A stretch of DNA of 64,000 bases, taken from the NCBI RefSeq assembly GCF_015709525.1, contig NZ_JADNRA010000030.1, positions 81,847 through 145,846 of the forward strand, in the 5' to 3' direction. This DNA comes from Methylocystis sp. L43. GTDB lineage: Bacteria; Pseudomonadota; Alphaproteobacteria; Rhizobiales; Beijerinckiaceae. Below are positions 9,641 through 17,618 of the stretch, piece by piece (position 1 is the first letter of the stretch; each line of letters begins with the position of its first letter). The position numbers were made by a program, and so were the translations under genes. The notes beneath the pieces were generated by a model. It had not been told where the DNA came from. It saw only the letters and a list, made by a program, of their open reading frames with translations, and made no database searches.

Positions 9641-9691
9641 AGAGCGCGCTGCGAAAAAGTGGGAACCGGTTTTTCGCATACAGCGCGCTCT
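9641..9691. repeat. 51-bp palindromic intergenic element
   Basis: The outer arms are an 11-bp perfect inverted repeat (9641-9651 with 9681-9691, beginning AGAGCGCGCTG). The inner arms pair CGAAAAA (9652-9658) with TTTTTCG (9670-9676). The layout is the same as the element at 62202-62251, so it belongs to a dispersed family like the RIME/BIME-type repeats of rhizobial genomes. It lies between the convergent cca and holB genes and may form a terminator-like hairpin on both strands. Confidence 0.8.
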
Positions 9692-9705
9692 AAACTTTGG
9701 GAATC

Positions 9706-9753
9706 GATCAATTTATCTGCATGTGGGCGATTCCGCCCAAATACAGCGTGATC
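9706..9753. repeat. Second, imperfect palindromic element before the end of holB
   Basis: GATCA at 9706-9710 pairs with TGATC at 9749-9753. Inside, TGGGCG (9724-9729) pairs with CGCCCA (9734-9739) across a 4-nt loop. It follows the element at 9641-9691 after 14 nt and runs to the last base of the holB stop codon. The pair of hairpins separates cca from holB. Confidence 0.6.
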
Positions 9754-10823
9754 TAGCCGGCTTCGGCTTGCGCGAGCCGATCAAAGATCCCCAGCACCAG
9801 CGCGCGCTTGTCGAAATTGAACACCTCGGTTTCCCTGGCGGCGTCGCGAATGGCGTCCCAGGCGCTCGCGTAGCGGGCGAGTCTCGTAGGAGCGGCGCCG
9901 GTCTGCGCGAGCGCGCGAACGCGAGAGTCGAGATGGCGCTGCGTCGCGCGCATGAAAGTCTCATAGGCCGCTTCATTGTCGCGGCCGGTGAGCTTGTCGG
10001 CCAGCATATGCGCGCCCAGCCAATCGACCTGCGGCAACCTTTCGAAAAGCCGGCGCACGGCGGCGTCGAAGGCGACGCCGTCATCGCCCAGCAGCCGCAG
10101 CGCCTCGCGCACGGAGCCCTCGGCGCGCGCCGCGGCGACGAGCAGGTCCGATTCAGGCGCCTGCGACCAGGGGGACCCAAGATTTTTCACGGCGGCGATC
10201 GTGTCCTCCGGCGACAATGCGCCGAGCATCAGCTTGCGACAGCGCGAACGGATCGTCGGCAGCATGCGGCCGGGCTGATGCGCGATCAGCAGAAACAGCG
10301 AGCGTTGCGGGGGCTCCTCGATGAGTTTCAAAAGCGCGTTGGCGCTGGCGCGATTGAGATCGTCGGCGCAGTCGACGATGGCGATCCGCCAGCCGCCGGT
10401 TCCTGACGCCTGATGGAAGGCCTGAATAACCTTCCGCACGTCCTCGATGCGAATTTCCGTGAAATGCTTCTTGGTCTTATCGTTCCAGGCGCGGCGCAGC
10501 AAAAAAATGTCGGCAAGCGCCATTGAGGCGATCCGACGCGCCGCGGGATGGCCCGCCGGCACGTCAAGGGCCTCGGCGGACTGAACCGCCGCTGCGGCGG
10601 GTTCGGGATGCGCCATGAGAAATCGCGCCAGGCGCCAGGCGAGCGTCGCCTTGCCGACGCCTTCCGGCCCGCCGATGATCCAGGCCTGCGCCATCTTGTT
10701 GCGGCGGTAGGCGTCGAGCAATTCATGCTCCGCCTCGGCATGGCCGAAAAGCGCAAGGGTCTGCCGCGGATGCGGGGCGTCGTCGTAGCGATCGCTTTCC
10801 GGGTTCCCCTCTTCGCGGCTCAT
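9753..10823 (-). CDS. holB: DNA polymerase III subunit delta'
   Basis: This is a clamp-loader subunit of the replisome. The 356-residue protein has an AAA+ fold with a P-loop IGGPEGVGKATLAWRLARFL (about residues 49-68), a DCADDLNRASANALLKLIEEPP block typical of DnaX/HolB, and SLFLLIAHQPGRMLPTIRSRC, which contains the SRC motif. The ATG overlaps the tmk stop by 4 nt (ATGA). The order carboxypeptidase, tmk, holB is common in alphaproteobacteria. Confidence 0.92.
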   Translation of the reverse strand: MSREEGNPESDRYDDAPHPRQTLALFGHAEAEHELLDAYRRNKMAQAWIIGGPEGVGKATLAWRLARFLMAHPEPAAAAVQSAEALDVPAGHPAARRIASMALADIFLLRRAWNDKTKKHFTEIRIEDVRKVIQAFHQASGTGGWRIAIVDCADDLNRASANALLKLIEEPPQRSLFLLIAHQPGRMLPTIRSRCRKLMLGALSPEDTIAAVKNLGSPWSQAPESDLLVAAARAEGSVREALRLLGDDGVAFDAAVRRLFERLPQVDWLGAHMLADKLTGRDNEAAYETFMRATQRHLDSRVRALAQTGAAPTRLARYASAWDAIRDAARETEVFNFDKRALVLGIFDRLAQAEAG

Positions 10824-11494
10824 TGCGCGGCTTGTGCGGCGTGCGCAAGGAAGCGGTCGTGAACGAGACGCTGCACCGCGCGCGCGACGTCGTCGATGGT
10901 CATGGAAGCGTCAATCACGCAGCAGCGCTCCGGCTCGCTCTCGGCGATGTCGAGGAAGGCCTGCCGCAGCTCCTCGTGAAAGGCCGGCGCTTCGCTTTCG
11001 AAGCGATCAATCGCTTCGCCTTGCCGCCGCGACGCCGCCCGTGTGAGGCCTTCGTGCGCCGGAAGATCGAGCACGATCGTCAGATCCGGCCGCCTATCGC
11101 CGACCGCCGCTCTTTCGAGCAGCGCCAGAGTCTTGGCGTCGACGCCGCCACGCGCGCCCTGATAGGCGCGAGTCGAATCGGCGAAGCGGTCGCACAGCAC
11201 CCATGCGCCGCGCTTCAAGGCGGGCGCGATCAAGGTTTCGACGTGATCGGCGCGCGCCGCCGAGAACAGCGCCGCCTCGGCGAGCGGACCGAGCGGCGCG
11301 GCGCGTCCCGTGAGCAGGAAAACGCGCAGCTTCTCGGCCTTTGGCGTGCCGCCGGGCTCGCGCGTCGTCACAACCTCGAAGCCGCAGTCGCGCAAATGTT
11401 CGGCGAGCCGGGCAAGCTGCGTCGACTTGCCGACGCCCTCGCCGCCTTCGAAGGTGATGAAGCGGCCTTTTTCGGGCGTCGCTTGGAAGGTCAT
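10820..11494 (-). CDS. tmk: Thymidylate kinase
   Basis: The kinase converts dTMP to dTDP with ATP. The P-loop is FEGGEGVGKSTQ near residue 15, followed by TTREPGG, the DR motif (CDRFADSTRAYQG) and the LID segment ASRRQGEAIDRFE. From the ATG at 11494 the protein has 224 residues, the normal size; this start overlaps the upstream carboxypeptidase stop as ATGA. An open frame extends upstream into that gene but codes for Arg-rich nonsense and is rejected. Confidence 0.95.
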   Translation of the reverse strand: MTFQATPEKGRFITFEGGEGVGKSTQLARLAEHLRDCGFEVVTTREPGGTPKAEKLRVFLLTGRAAPLGPLAEAALFSAARADHVETLIAPALKRGAWVLCDRFADSTRAYQGARGGVDAKTLALLERAAVGDRRPDLTIVLDLPAHEGLTRAASRRQGEAIDRFESEAPAFHEELRQAFLDIAESEPERCCVIDASMTIDDVARAVQRLVHDRFLAHAAQAAQ

Positions 11495-12678
11495 TTCTTG
11501 CCGGAGAGTTTCTGGTGAATCGCCGCAGCGGCGGATTCGTAAATAGCGTCGAACGCGCGCCGTGGCAGCGACCCCTGCTCGACAGATTCCGCAGTCTGCA
11601 GCGGCTGCTCGAGCACAACGGAGTTTCCGCGCTTCACTTCGAGGCGTCCAACCGTTGCGCCCGCCTCGACCGGCGCCAGCACAGGGCCTTCGTAAACGAT
11701 CTTGCCCATCAGCCGCTCGTTGGCGCCGCGCGGCAGCAGCACCTTGATGTCCTCTTTCGCCGTCAGCTCGACAGAGCCCTTCGTTCCGCCATAGACCTGC
11801 GCAGGCCCGATGCTTTCGCCGGCCTTGAACAGTTCCTTCTCTTCGAAGTTGCGGAATCCCCATTGCAGCAGCTTGCGCGCCTCGTCGGCCCTCTCCTTCG
11901 GAGTCTTTGCGCCGTAAACGGCGACGATAAGGCGTCTGCCTTCCTGCGTGGCTGAGCCAACTAGTCCATAGCCGCTGTTCTTGTCGATATTGCCGGTTTT
12001 CAGCCCGTCGGCGCCGACGCTCATCGTCAGCAGCGGATTGCGATTCTGCTGACGAATCTTGTTCCAGGTGAACTCCTTTTCGCCGAAATAGCCATAGAAC
12101 TGCGGATAGGTCTTGATGATATGCGCCGCGAGCTTCGCCATTTCGCGCGCCGTCACCTTTTGATCGGGACCGTCCATGCCCCAGGGGTTGCCGAAGCGCG
12201 ATTTCACAAGGCCAAGCTCGTCCGCGCGTTTGTTCATCCGCATGACGAAGGCTTCTTCCGAGCCCGCCAGACCTTCCGCAAGCGTAATCGCGGCGTCATT
12301 GCCGGACTGGATCACGAGACCGCGAAGGAGATCCTCGACGCGCGCGCGACTGTTGAGCGCAAGGAACATCGCCGATCCGCCCGCCGGCGCCCCGCCGGTG
12401 CGCCAGGCGTGCTCGGAAACGGTGAATTCGTCGTCAAGATGCAGTCTGTCCTCGGCCAAGGCCTGGAAGATCAGTTCCGCCGTGAGAATTTTCACCGTCG
12501 AAGCTGGTTTCTGGTAGTCGTCCGCGCCCTTCTCGAACAGGACGGTGTTGGTGCCGGCGTCGATCAGAATCGCGCTCGGGACGCTCGTTTGAAAATTCTG
12601 GGCGCGCGACGGCGCCGCGCCAAGCGCACACAATGCGAAAAGCGTCAGAATAAGGTGCAGCCCGGGAAATTTCGGCAA
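11491..12678 (-). CDS. D-alanyl-D-alanine carboxypeptidase (penicillin-binding protein 5/6 type)
   Basis: This periplasmic peptidoglycan enzyme trims the terminal D-Ala of stem peptides. A signal peptide spans about residues 1-27 (ending PSRAQ). The catalytic motifs are all present: S60-T-V-K63, SGNDAAITLAEG with S-G-N, and KTG in GLKTGNID. A C-terminal beta domain and an amphipathic tail (about 375-393) follow, as in PBP5/6. The 395-residue length is typical. It is the first gene of the run with tmk and holB. Its paralogue type (DacA, DacC or DacF) cannot be decided here. Confidence 0.92.
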   Translation of the reverse strand: MPKFPGLHLILTLFALCALGAAPSRAQNFQTSVPSAILIDAGTNTVLFEKGADDYQKPASTVKILTAELIFQALAEDRLHLDDEFTVSEHAWRTGGAPAGGSAMFLALNSRARVEDLLRGLVIQSGNDAAITLAEGLAGSEEAFVMRMNKRADELGLVKSRFGNPWGMDGPDQKVTAREMAKLAAHIIKTYPQFYGYFGEKEFTWNKIRQQNRNPLLTMSVGADGLKTGNIDKNSGYGLVGSATQEGRRLIVAVYGAKTPKERADEARKLLQWGFRNFEEKELFKAGESIGPAQVYGGTKGSVELTAKEDIKVLLPRGANERLMGKIVYEGPVLAPVEAGATVGRLEVKRGNSVVLEQPLQTAESVEQGSLPRRAFDAIYESAAAAIHQKLSGKK

Positions 12679-12766
12679 GACGCGCTCCCGTATTTACGCC
12701 GCAGCGCGGCAAGCCGGGAGAAGATGGCGCGCGACGCCGAAAATTGCAATCACGGCGTGGGGTCGC

Positions 12767-13777
12767 TCAGTTCGTTCGAACCGAGGAGTTCAGCGCCTGT
12801 CGGATGGCGTTGTGAGTGGAAGCTTGACGGACGCCGAGATGCGCGGGCCGCACTGGCGGCAGCGGCGCCACGACTTTCTTGGCCTTCTGGGTCGAAGCGA
12901 CGGGTTCTTCGTCGATGCTGGCTTGCTCCCGCAAGGGAGGCAGGGGCGCGTCGCTGTCCTGCCTGGCATAGGCCCGCATCTGATCATCTGACGCCTGCCC
13001 ATTCTCATAGGCGACGCGCGCCGCGAGTTCGGCGACTTCCGCCCTTTCATCGTAGCGCGTCGCACGCGCCGGGTCCTCATTCGCCGCGGTCATCACCGGC
13101 GCAGGAGCGTCGAACTGCGCCGGTTGGCCATCGTCGCGCAGGGTCGCAAGCAATTTTTCGTCGTCGTCTCCCTCGAGATCGGCGCGCCCGACCCATTCCA
13201 CTTTGACGCGCGTCGTGCCGACGCCATGAAAATCAAGCGCTTGCGCCACGCGCTGGGAGACGTCCATCACGCGTCCGCCATGATAGGGTCCGCGATCGTT
13301 GACGCGCACCACGATCGAACGGTCATTGCGCAAATTGGTGACCCGCGCATAGCTCGGCAGCGGCATCGTGGGATGGGCGGCGGAAATTGACGCCCTGTCG
13401 AATATTTCGCCGTTGGCGGTGCGTCGCCCATGGAAATCCGAGCCATACCAGGAAGCCGTTCCTGTCGCCCTATAGGGCTTCTCGCTCGGATAATAGGTTC
13501 GGCCGGCGATCTTATAGGGCTTGCCGACCATATAGGCGCCGCCGCCCTTCGGCACTTCTTCGCCCTCAGCAATCACCCGTGGACTGGGACGCACCCCATA
13601 ACGCGGGTCAATCTGCCCGAATCCGCCGAGGCCGGCGCTTCTATGCGATCCCGTGGTCGAAGAGCACCCGGCGAGCGCGCCGAGACAGACAAGAGGCAAC
13701 AGTTTGGAAAAGATGATTGAAGAGCGAACCAAAGGACGCGGCGGATGAGCAACGCTTTTGAAGACGACAAATCGCAT
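12767..13777 (-). CDS. rlpA: RlpA-like septal lytic transglycosylase lipoprotein
   Basis: This is a lipoprotein with a double-psi beta-barrel domain that cuts peptidoglycan at the septum. The lipobox LGALAGC sits near residue 36 from the chosen ATG. The domain has YRATGTASWYGSDFHGRRTA (about 102-121) and VVRVNDRGPYHGGRVMDVS with the conserved NDRGP. A disordered acidic/Pro C-terminus follows, without a recognisable SPOR domain. I chose the ATG at 13777 because it gives a normal lipoprotein signal; the frame is open to 13858. A second, shorter RlpA-like gene lies at 51282-51689. Confidence 0.88.
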   Translation of the reverse strand: MRFVVFKSVAHPPRPLVRSSIIFSKLLPLVCLGALAGCSSTTGSHRSAGLGGFGQIDPRYGVRPSPRVIAEGEEVPKGGGAYMVGKPYKIAGRTYYPSEKPYRATGTASWYGSDFHGRRTANGEIFDRASISAAHPTMPLPSYARVTNLRNDRSIVVRVNDRGPYHGGRVMDVSQRVAQALDFHGVGTTRVKVEWVGRADLEGDDDEKLLATLRDDGQPAQFDAPAPVMTAANEDPARATRYDERAEVAELAARVAYENGQASDDQMRAYARQDSDAPLPPLREQASIDEEPVASTQKAKKVVAPLPPVRPAHLGVRQASTHNAIRQALNSSVRTN

Positions 13778-14054
13778 CCAGACGGTCCTTGCCACCAAAC
13801 TTCGATTCGCCGCCGACGGCACCGAAAAACGCCCCACAAGCGGCGGCGCTTCCTTCATTTCGACGCGGCGCGGAACCGCCGCGCGGTGCGACCCGCGGAG
13901 TGTCTCGTTGATGTGTGAAGTTGTCGTTAAACGCAGTTACGCTGGCGTCAGCAGGCGTCGCGAATGAGACCAAAATGCGACACATGCCCTCCAAATGCGC
14001 ACACGCATCGAGATTGAAAACAGATGTGGCCTTGGCGCCACAGTCTTCTCGGCT

Positions 14055-15851
14055 TTATTGAACGCGCGCGAGGTCGACGATTCGCGTCTCGACGCGCTCT
14101 ATGCCGCGAAAGACATTGCGAGACAGTTTCGCCGCGACGTGAAGTTGTGCGCCGTCTCCCCTCAGTAGGGCTTCGCCCAGCGGCGACTGTACGGCGCGAA
14201 AGGCGATGGCGTCGACCGTCGCGCCGTCGCGCGAGCGCAAGCGGGCGCGCACATGATCGGCCCCAACCGTCTGGGCGAACGTGACCTGCTGCTCAGGCAG
14301 AGCGAACAAGGGCTCGGGGTTGCCCTGCCCGAATGGCCCTGCCCGCTCCACCCGTCGCAGCAGTTCAAGGCACACCCCTCGGCCGGCGACTGCCGCGTCG
14401 ACAACCAGCGCATCGTCAAGACGCGCGGCTTCGACGGACGCCTCAAGCGCCTCATCGAGAAAGGCGCGAAAGTCGTCGATCTTGCCCTTGGCCAAAGTCA
14501 CGCCGGCGGCCATCGCATGCCCGCCCCCCTTGACCGCCAGGCCCATTTCGACCGCGCGCCGCACGGCGGCTCCAAGGTCGACGCCACTTAAACTTCTACC
14601 TGAACCTGTTCCATATTGCCCATTAAAAGCAATAACAAATGCTGGTAAGTTAAAGCGTTCCTTGAGGCGTGACGCGATCAGTCCGACAACGCCCGGATGC
14701 CATTCCTGGCCGTGCACGACCAGACAGGACAGCCGGTTGGACCCGGCTATTTGCGCTTCCGCCTCGGCGACCGCCTGCTCCAGAATCATCCTTTCGACGA
14801 CCTGTCGTTCGTCATTCAGCCGGTCCAGCTCGAGGGCGATGCGACGCGCTTCGGCGCCATCGGCGAGGGTGAGAAGCCTTGCGCCGAGGCCCGCGTCGCC
14901 GATCCGACCCCCGGCGTTAATCCGCGGCCCCAGCGCGAAGCCAAGATGGTTGGCGCGTGGCGGCCCATCCAGACGGGCGGCGTCCATCAGCGCGGCAAGC
15001 CCCGGACGGGATCGCGCCCCCATCACCATCAGACCCTTGGCGACGAGCGCCCTGTTGAGCCGCGCCAGCGGCGAGACGTCGGCGACCGTCGCCAGGGCGA
15101 CGAGATCGAGCGCGGCGAGAAGATCCGGCTCTGGTCGATCATCGCTCCACCAGCCGCGCGCGCGCAGCGTCCTCGACAATCCGATGAGGACAAGAAAAAC
15201 GACCCCCGCCGCGCAGAGCGCCCCCTGCCCCGAAAGGTCATCGAGCCTGTTGGGGTTGACGACCAGCGCGTCCGGCAGGACTTCCGGCGCCTGGTGATGG
15301 TCGAGAACGATGACATCGAGGCCAAGCGCCCGACCGACGGCGAACGCCTCGTGACTTGAGGTCCCGCAGTCGACGGTGATCAGCAGAGTCGCGCCCCGCG
15401 CGGCGAGATCGCGGATCGCCTCGACGTTCGGCCCATAGCCCTCGATGATCCGGTCGGGAATATGGAGCAAGGGCTCCGGCGCGCCGGCCGCGCGCCAGAA
15501 GTCGATAAGCAGCGCCGAGGAGCAGGCGCCGTCGACGTCATAGTCGCCAAAAACGGCGATCTGCTCGGACTTTTCAATCGCCTCCGCGAGCCGGTGCGTT
15601 GCGGCGTCCATGTCGCGCAGCGACGAGGGGTCGGGCAGAAGATCGCGCAGCTTGGGATCGAGATAGCCGGCGGCGTCGGCGACCGTGACGCCGCGCCCGG
15701 CGATCACCCGCGCAAGAAAATCGTCGATGCCATGCGCCTGGGTCAGCGCAAGCGCCTGCGCCTCGCCTCTGGCGTCGAGCCGCCCGCGCCAACGTCGGCC
15801 GAGCACCGAACGCTCGACCCCAAGAAAGGCGGGAACCATCGAATCGGACAT
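14055..15851 (-). CDS. recJ: Single-stranded-DNA-specific exonuclease RecJ
   Basis: This is a 5'-3' single-strand exonuclease of RecF recombination and mismatch repair. The 598-residue protein has the DHH phosphoesterase motifs: FGDYDVDGACSSALL, TVDCGTSSHEA and VIVLDHHQAPE. The DHHA1 domain carries GTGSGRS. I use the ATG at 15851 (SDSMVPAFLGVER follows), as the longer frame lacks family similarity. An internal patch at 14586-14654 keeps the protein conserved but is strikingly AT-rich in codons; see the separate entry. The downstream rlpA has its own 277-bp upstream region. Confidence 0.93.
   Translation of the reverse strand: MSDSMVPAFLGVERSVLGRRWRGRLDARGEAQALALTQAHGIDDFLARVIAGRGVTVADAAGYLDPKLRDLLPDPSSLRDMDAATHRLAEAIEKSEQIAVFGDYDVDGACSSALLIDFWRAAGAPEPLLHIPDRIIEGYGPNVEAIRDLAARGATLLITVDCGTSSHEAFAVGRALGLDVIVLDHHQAPEVLPDALVVNPNRLDDLSGQGALCAAGVVFLVLIGLSRTLRARGWWSDDRPEPDLLAALDLVALATVADVSPLARLNRALVAKGLMVMGARSRPGLAALMDAARLDGPPRANHLGFALGPRINAGGRIGDAGLGARLLTLADGAEARRIALELDRLNDERQVVERMILEQAVAEAEAQIAGSNRLSCLVVHGQEWHPGVVGLIASRLKERFNLPAFVIAFNGQYGTGSGRSLSGVDLGAAVRRAVEMGLAVKGGGHAMAAGVTLAKGKIDDFRAFLDEALEASVEAARLDDALVVDAAVAGRGVCLELLRRVERAGPFGQGNPEPLFALPEQQVTFAQTVGADHVRARLRSRDGATVDAIAFRAVQSPLGEALLRGDGAQLHVAAKLSRNVFRGIERVETRIVDLARVQ
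14586..14654 (-). other. AT-rich, recoded patch inside recJ
   Basis: Twenty-three consecutive codons of the DHHA1 domain use AT-rich synonyms (TTA, CCA, GTT, ATT, AAT, CAA, TAT, GGA, ACA, TCA, AGA, AGT) that the rest of recJ largely avoids. By direct count 23 of 69 bases are G or C, against a strongly GC-rich flank. The encoded residues include the conserved GTGSGRS loop, so the reading frame and protein are preserved. The edges are sharp: ordinary GC-rich codons resume immediately on both sides. Confidence 0.85.
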
Positions 15852-15975
15852 GGATGCCTCAAAAGATTCGCTAAGCGTCGGCGGCGAGCGACGCAAGCTG
15901 CTCCGTCGACCATGGCGGCGGAAATGTCCGAGCGGCCCAAATCATTTATCAATCATAGCGCCTTGGGAAATTCAC

Positions 15976-16009
15976 TTGACATCGCTGTCCATTGGCGACG
16001 TCATATTCT
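15976..16009 (+). promoter_or_regulatory. Possible promoter for the tyrosinase operon
   Basis: A perfect TTGACA (15976-15981) is followed by CATATT at 16002-16007. The spacing is about 20 nt, wider than the preferred 17, so this is a tentative sigma-70 candidate. It lies in the 295-bp region between divergent recJ and the caddie gene, which becomes clearly AT-richer toward 16085 than its surroundings. Confidence 0.25.
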
Positions 16010-16146
16010 CGGTGGAAAATTTTCGATCCAATCCGTTTTGATGAGGCGAAGGTTCGGCTGAAGTCTTTAAATTTTTCGGGTACTTAAGAGTTCCTTCGCG
16101 CCACGGCTGCAGCAGATTGCATAAAAGAAATTGAGCGGAGACCCTT

Positions 16147-16575
16147 ATGGAGAGCAAGAAGCTCGAGACGGGCGCCGCCCCTCGCAAACTCGGCGACTAT
16201 CTCACGCGGGCGCGCGATAAAGCGCCTGCGCATGCCGGTCATGGCGCGGTCGGCGCTCAGTCCGTGCGCAAGGACAGCTATCGCGGCCATGAGATAGAAA
16301 TCGTCACGACGTATAAGATCTTGGTGGATGGAAAAAAGGTTCGCGCGCCGCTCGGCGTTGACGCGTCCGGCCAGGTTCATTGTCATTCATTGCCGAACTA
16401 CCAGACCGCGTCGGCGGTCGACATGGTGCGGGCGCTGATCGACGGCTTTCCCGAGGAGTTCGAGCGAAAGCCGGCCCGGAGCAAGAGCCGCCCTCCAGCA
16501 CGCCACAAGCGCCGGCCCGCCCCTGCGCGCAAAAGCAAGCCTGCAGCGAAGAAAGGTTCAAGACACGAGCATTGA
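16147..16575 (+). CDS. MelC1-like tyrosinase caddie/copper chaperone homologue with basic tail
   Basis: The 142-residue protein is not assigned by an obvious motif. However, residues 45-105 follow the plan of Streptomyces MelC1: YRGHEI, then a VDGKKV hairpin, a VDASGQVHCHSLPNY segment, and an ALIDGFPEEF-type helix end. In MelC1 the corresponding loop inserts a Tyr into the tyrosinase active site and His residues hand over copper; here H78, C79, H80 and Y85 could do this. There is no signal peptide, unlike the Tat-exported MelC1. Residues 107-142 form a Lys/Arg/Pro-rich tail ending in HEH. The tyrosinase gene starts 36 nt downstream. A GGAG lies 11 bases upstream of the ATG. The caddie role is inferred from this pattern and the context. 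Confidence 0.6.
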   Translation: MESKKLETGAAPRKLGDYLTRARDKAPAHAGHGAVGAQSVRKDSYRGHEIEIVTTYKILVDGKKVRAPLGVDASGQVHCHSLPNYQTASAVDMVRALIDGFPEEFERKPARSKSRPPARHKRRPAPARKSKPAAKKGSRHEH

Positions 16576-16611
16576 TTTTTCAGGCGAACATTGATTTTCA
16601 GGAGAGAGACG

Positions 16612-17577
16612 ATGGCCGTCGTCCGAAGCAATATTTCAACGAACCCAGGGATTCGCGATCAATACATTGAGGGCGTCAAACTATTAAAAAAAGAGGCGTC
16701 CGGCCGAACGACCGATGAATTCGGCATTCCTGGCGCCGCGCGCTCAGTGAGCACCTACGATCTTTTCGTGGTCTGGCACGTCACCGCCATGATGATTGAG
16801 ACGCCGCCAGGAAATCCCGCGCAGCGGAACGCGGCGCACCGCGGGCCAATTTTCGCGCCATGGCATCGCGTGATGCTGATGGTCTTCGAGCAGAACCTCC
16901 AGCGGGTTCTGAACGACACGAATTTCGGCCTGCCCTATTGGGATTGGGCGGAAGACGGCGACTTGCCGCCACAGCAGCAGCGCGCTGCTGCTGTGTGGGG
17001 CGCTGACTGCATGGGCGGTGAGGGAAATCCGGTCTCAACCGGCCCCTTCGCCTTCCGTCAAGACGATCCCTCCGCGTTCAGAGTGCGCATCTCCACGAAT
17101 ATCTCCGGAGAGTTGCGTTCGGTGAACCGCGGCCTCCGACGCGCCTTCGGCGTCAGCACGGATGCGCTGCCGAGAACGGCGCATGTGACGAATGCGCTGG
17201 CGCTGTCGACCTATGATTCGCCCGGTTGGGACGCCGACGTGAACAGCTTCCGTAATCGCGTCGAAGGGTGGATGAACGACGACGGCGCGTCCGCCACCTC
17301 GATGCACAATCTCGTCCACGTCTGGGTGGGCGGAGAGATGCTGCTCGGCTCCTCGCCCAACGATCCGGTTTTTTTTCTCAATCATTGCAACATCGATCGC
17401 CTCTGGGAGAGCTGGATGTCCCGCAATGGGCGCGTCTACGTTCCAGATATGGTCGCGGGCGCGGACCTCAAGGGACACCGCATCGACGATCCGATCAGCT
17501 CGCCGCTTGGTCGCAGCGCGACGCCGCGCGAGACGCTCGATGTGAGTGAAATTTACGAATACGACGCGCTCATTTGA
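16612..17577 (+). CDS. Tyrosinase (type-3 copper monooxygenase)
   Basis: The enzyme o-hydroxylates phenols and oxidises o-diphenols to quinones. From the ATG at 16612, which has an AGGAGAG ribosome site 5 nt upstream, there are 321 residues, similar to short bacterial tyrosinases. Copper A ligands are H56 (VVWHV), H76 (AAHRGPIFAPW) and H85 (PWHRVML). Copper B ligands are H232 and H236 (MHNLVH) and H258 (FFLNHCNIDRLWESW). FGLPYWDWAEDG at about 105-116 is also typical. No signal peptide is visible, so it is probably cytoplasmic. It sits between the caddie-like gene and a lipase-like gene, and the three appear to form one operon. Confidence 0.93.
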   Translation: MAVVRSNISTNPGIRDQYIEGVKLLKKEASGRTTDEFGIPGAARSVSTYDLFVVWHVTAMMIETPPGNPAQRNAAHRGPIFAPWHRVMLMVFEQNLQRVLNDTNFGLPYWDWAEDGDLPPQQQRAAAVWGADCMGGEGNPVSTGPFAFRQDDPSAFRVRISTNISGELRSVNRGLRRAFGVSTDALPRTAHVTNALALSTYDSPGWDADVNSFRNRVEGWMNDDGASATSMHNLVHVWVGGEMLLGSSPNDPVFFLNHCNIDRLWESWMSRNGRVYVPDMVAGADLKGHRIDDPISSPLGRSATPRETLDVSEIYEYDALI

Positions 17578-17618
17578 GCGCCACAGTTTATTGAATTTCA
17601 ATTGAATTCGGATCGGCG

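Noticed and set aside
11495..11863. Longer tmk frame reading into the carboxypeptidase gene
   Set aside because: Arg-rich shadow translation; the ATG at 11494 gives a standard-length kinase with ATGA coupling.
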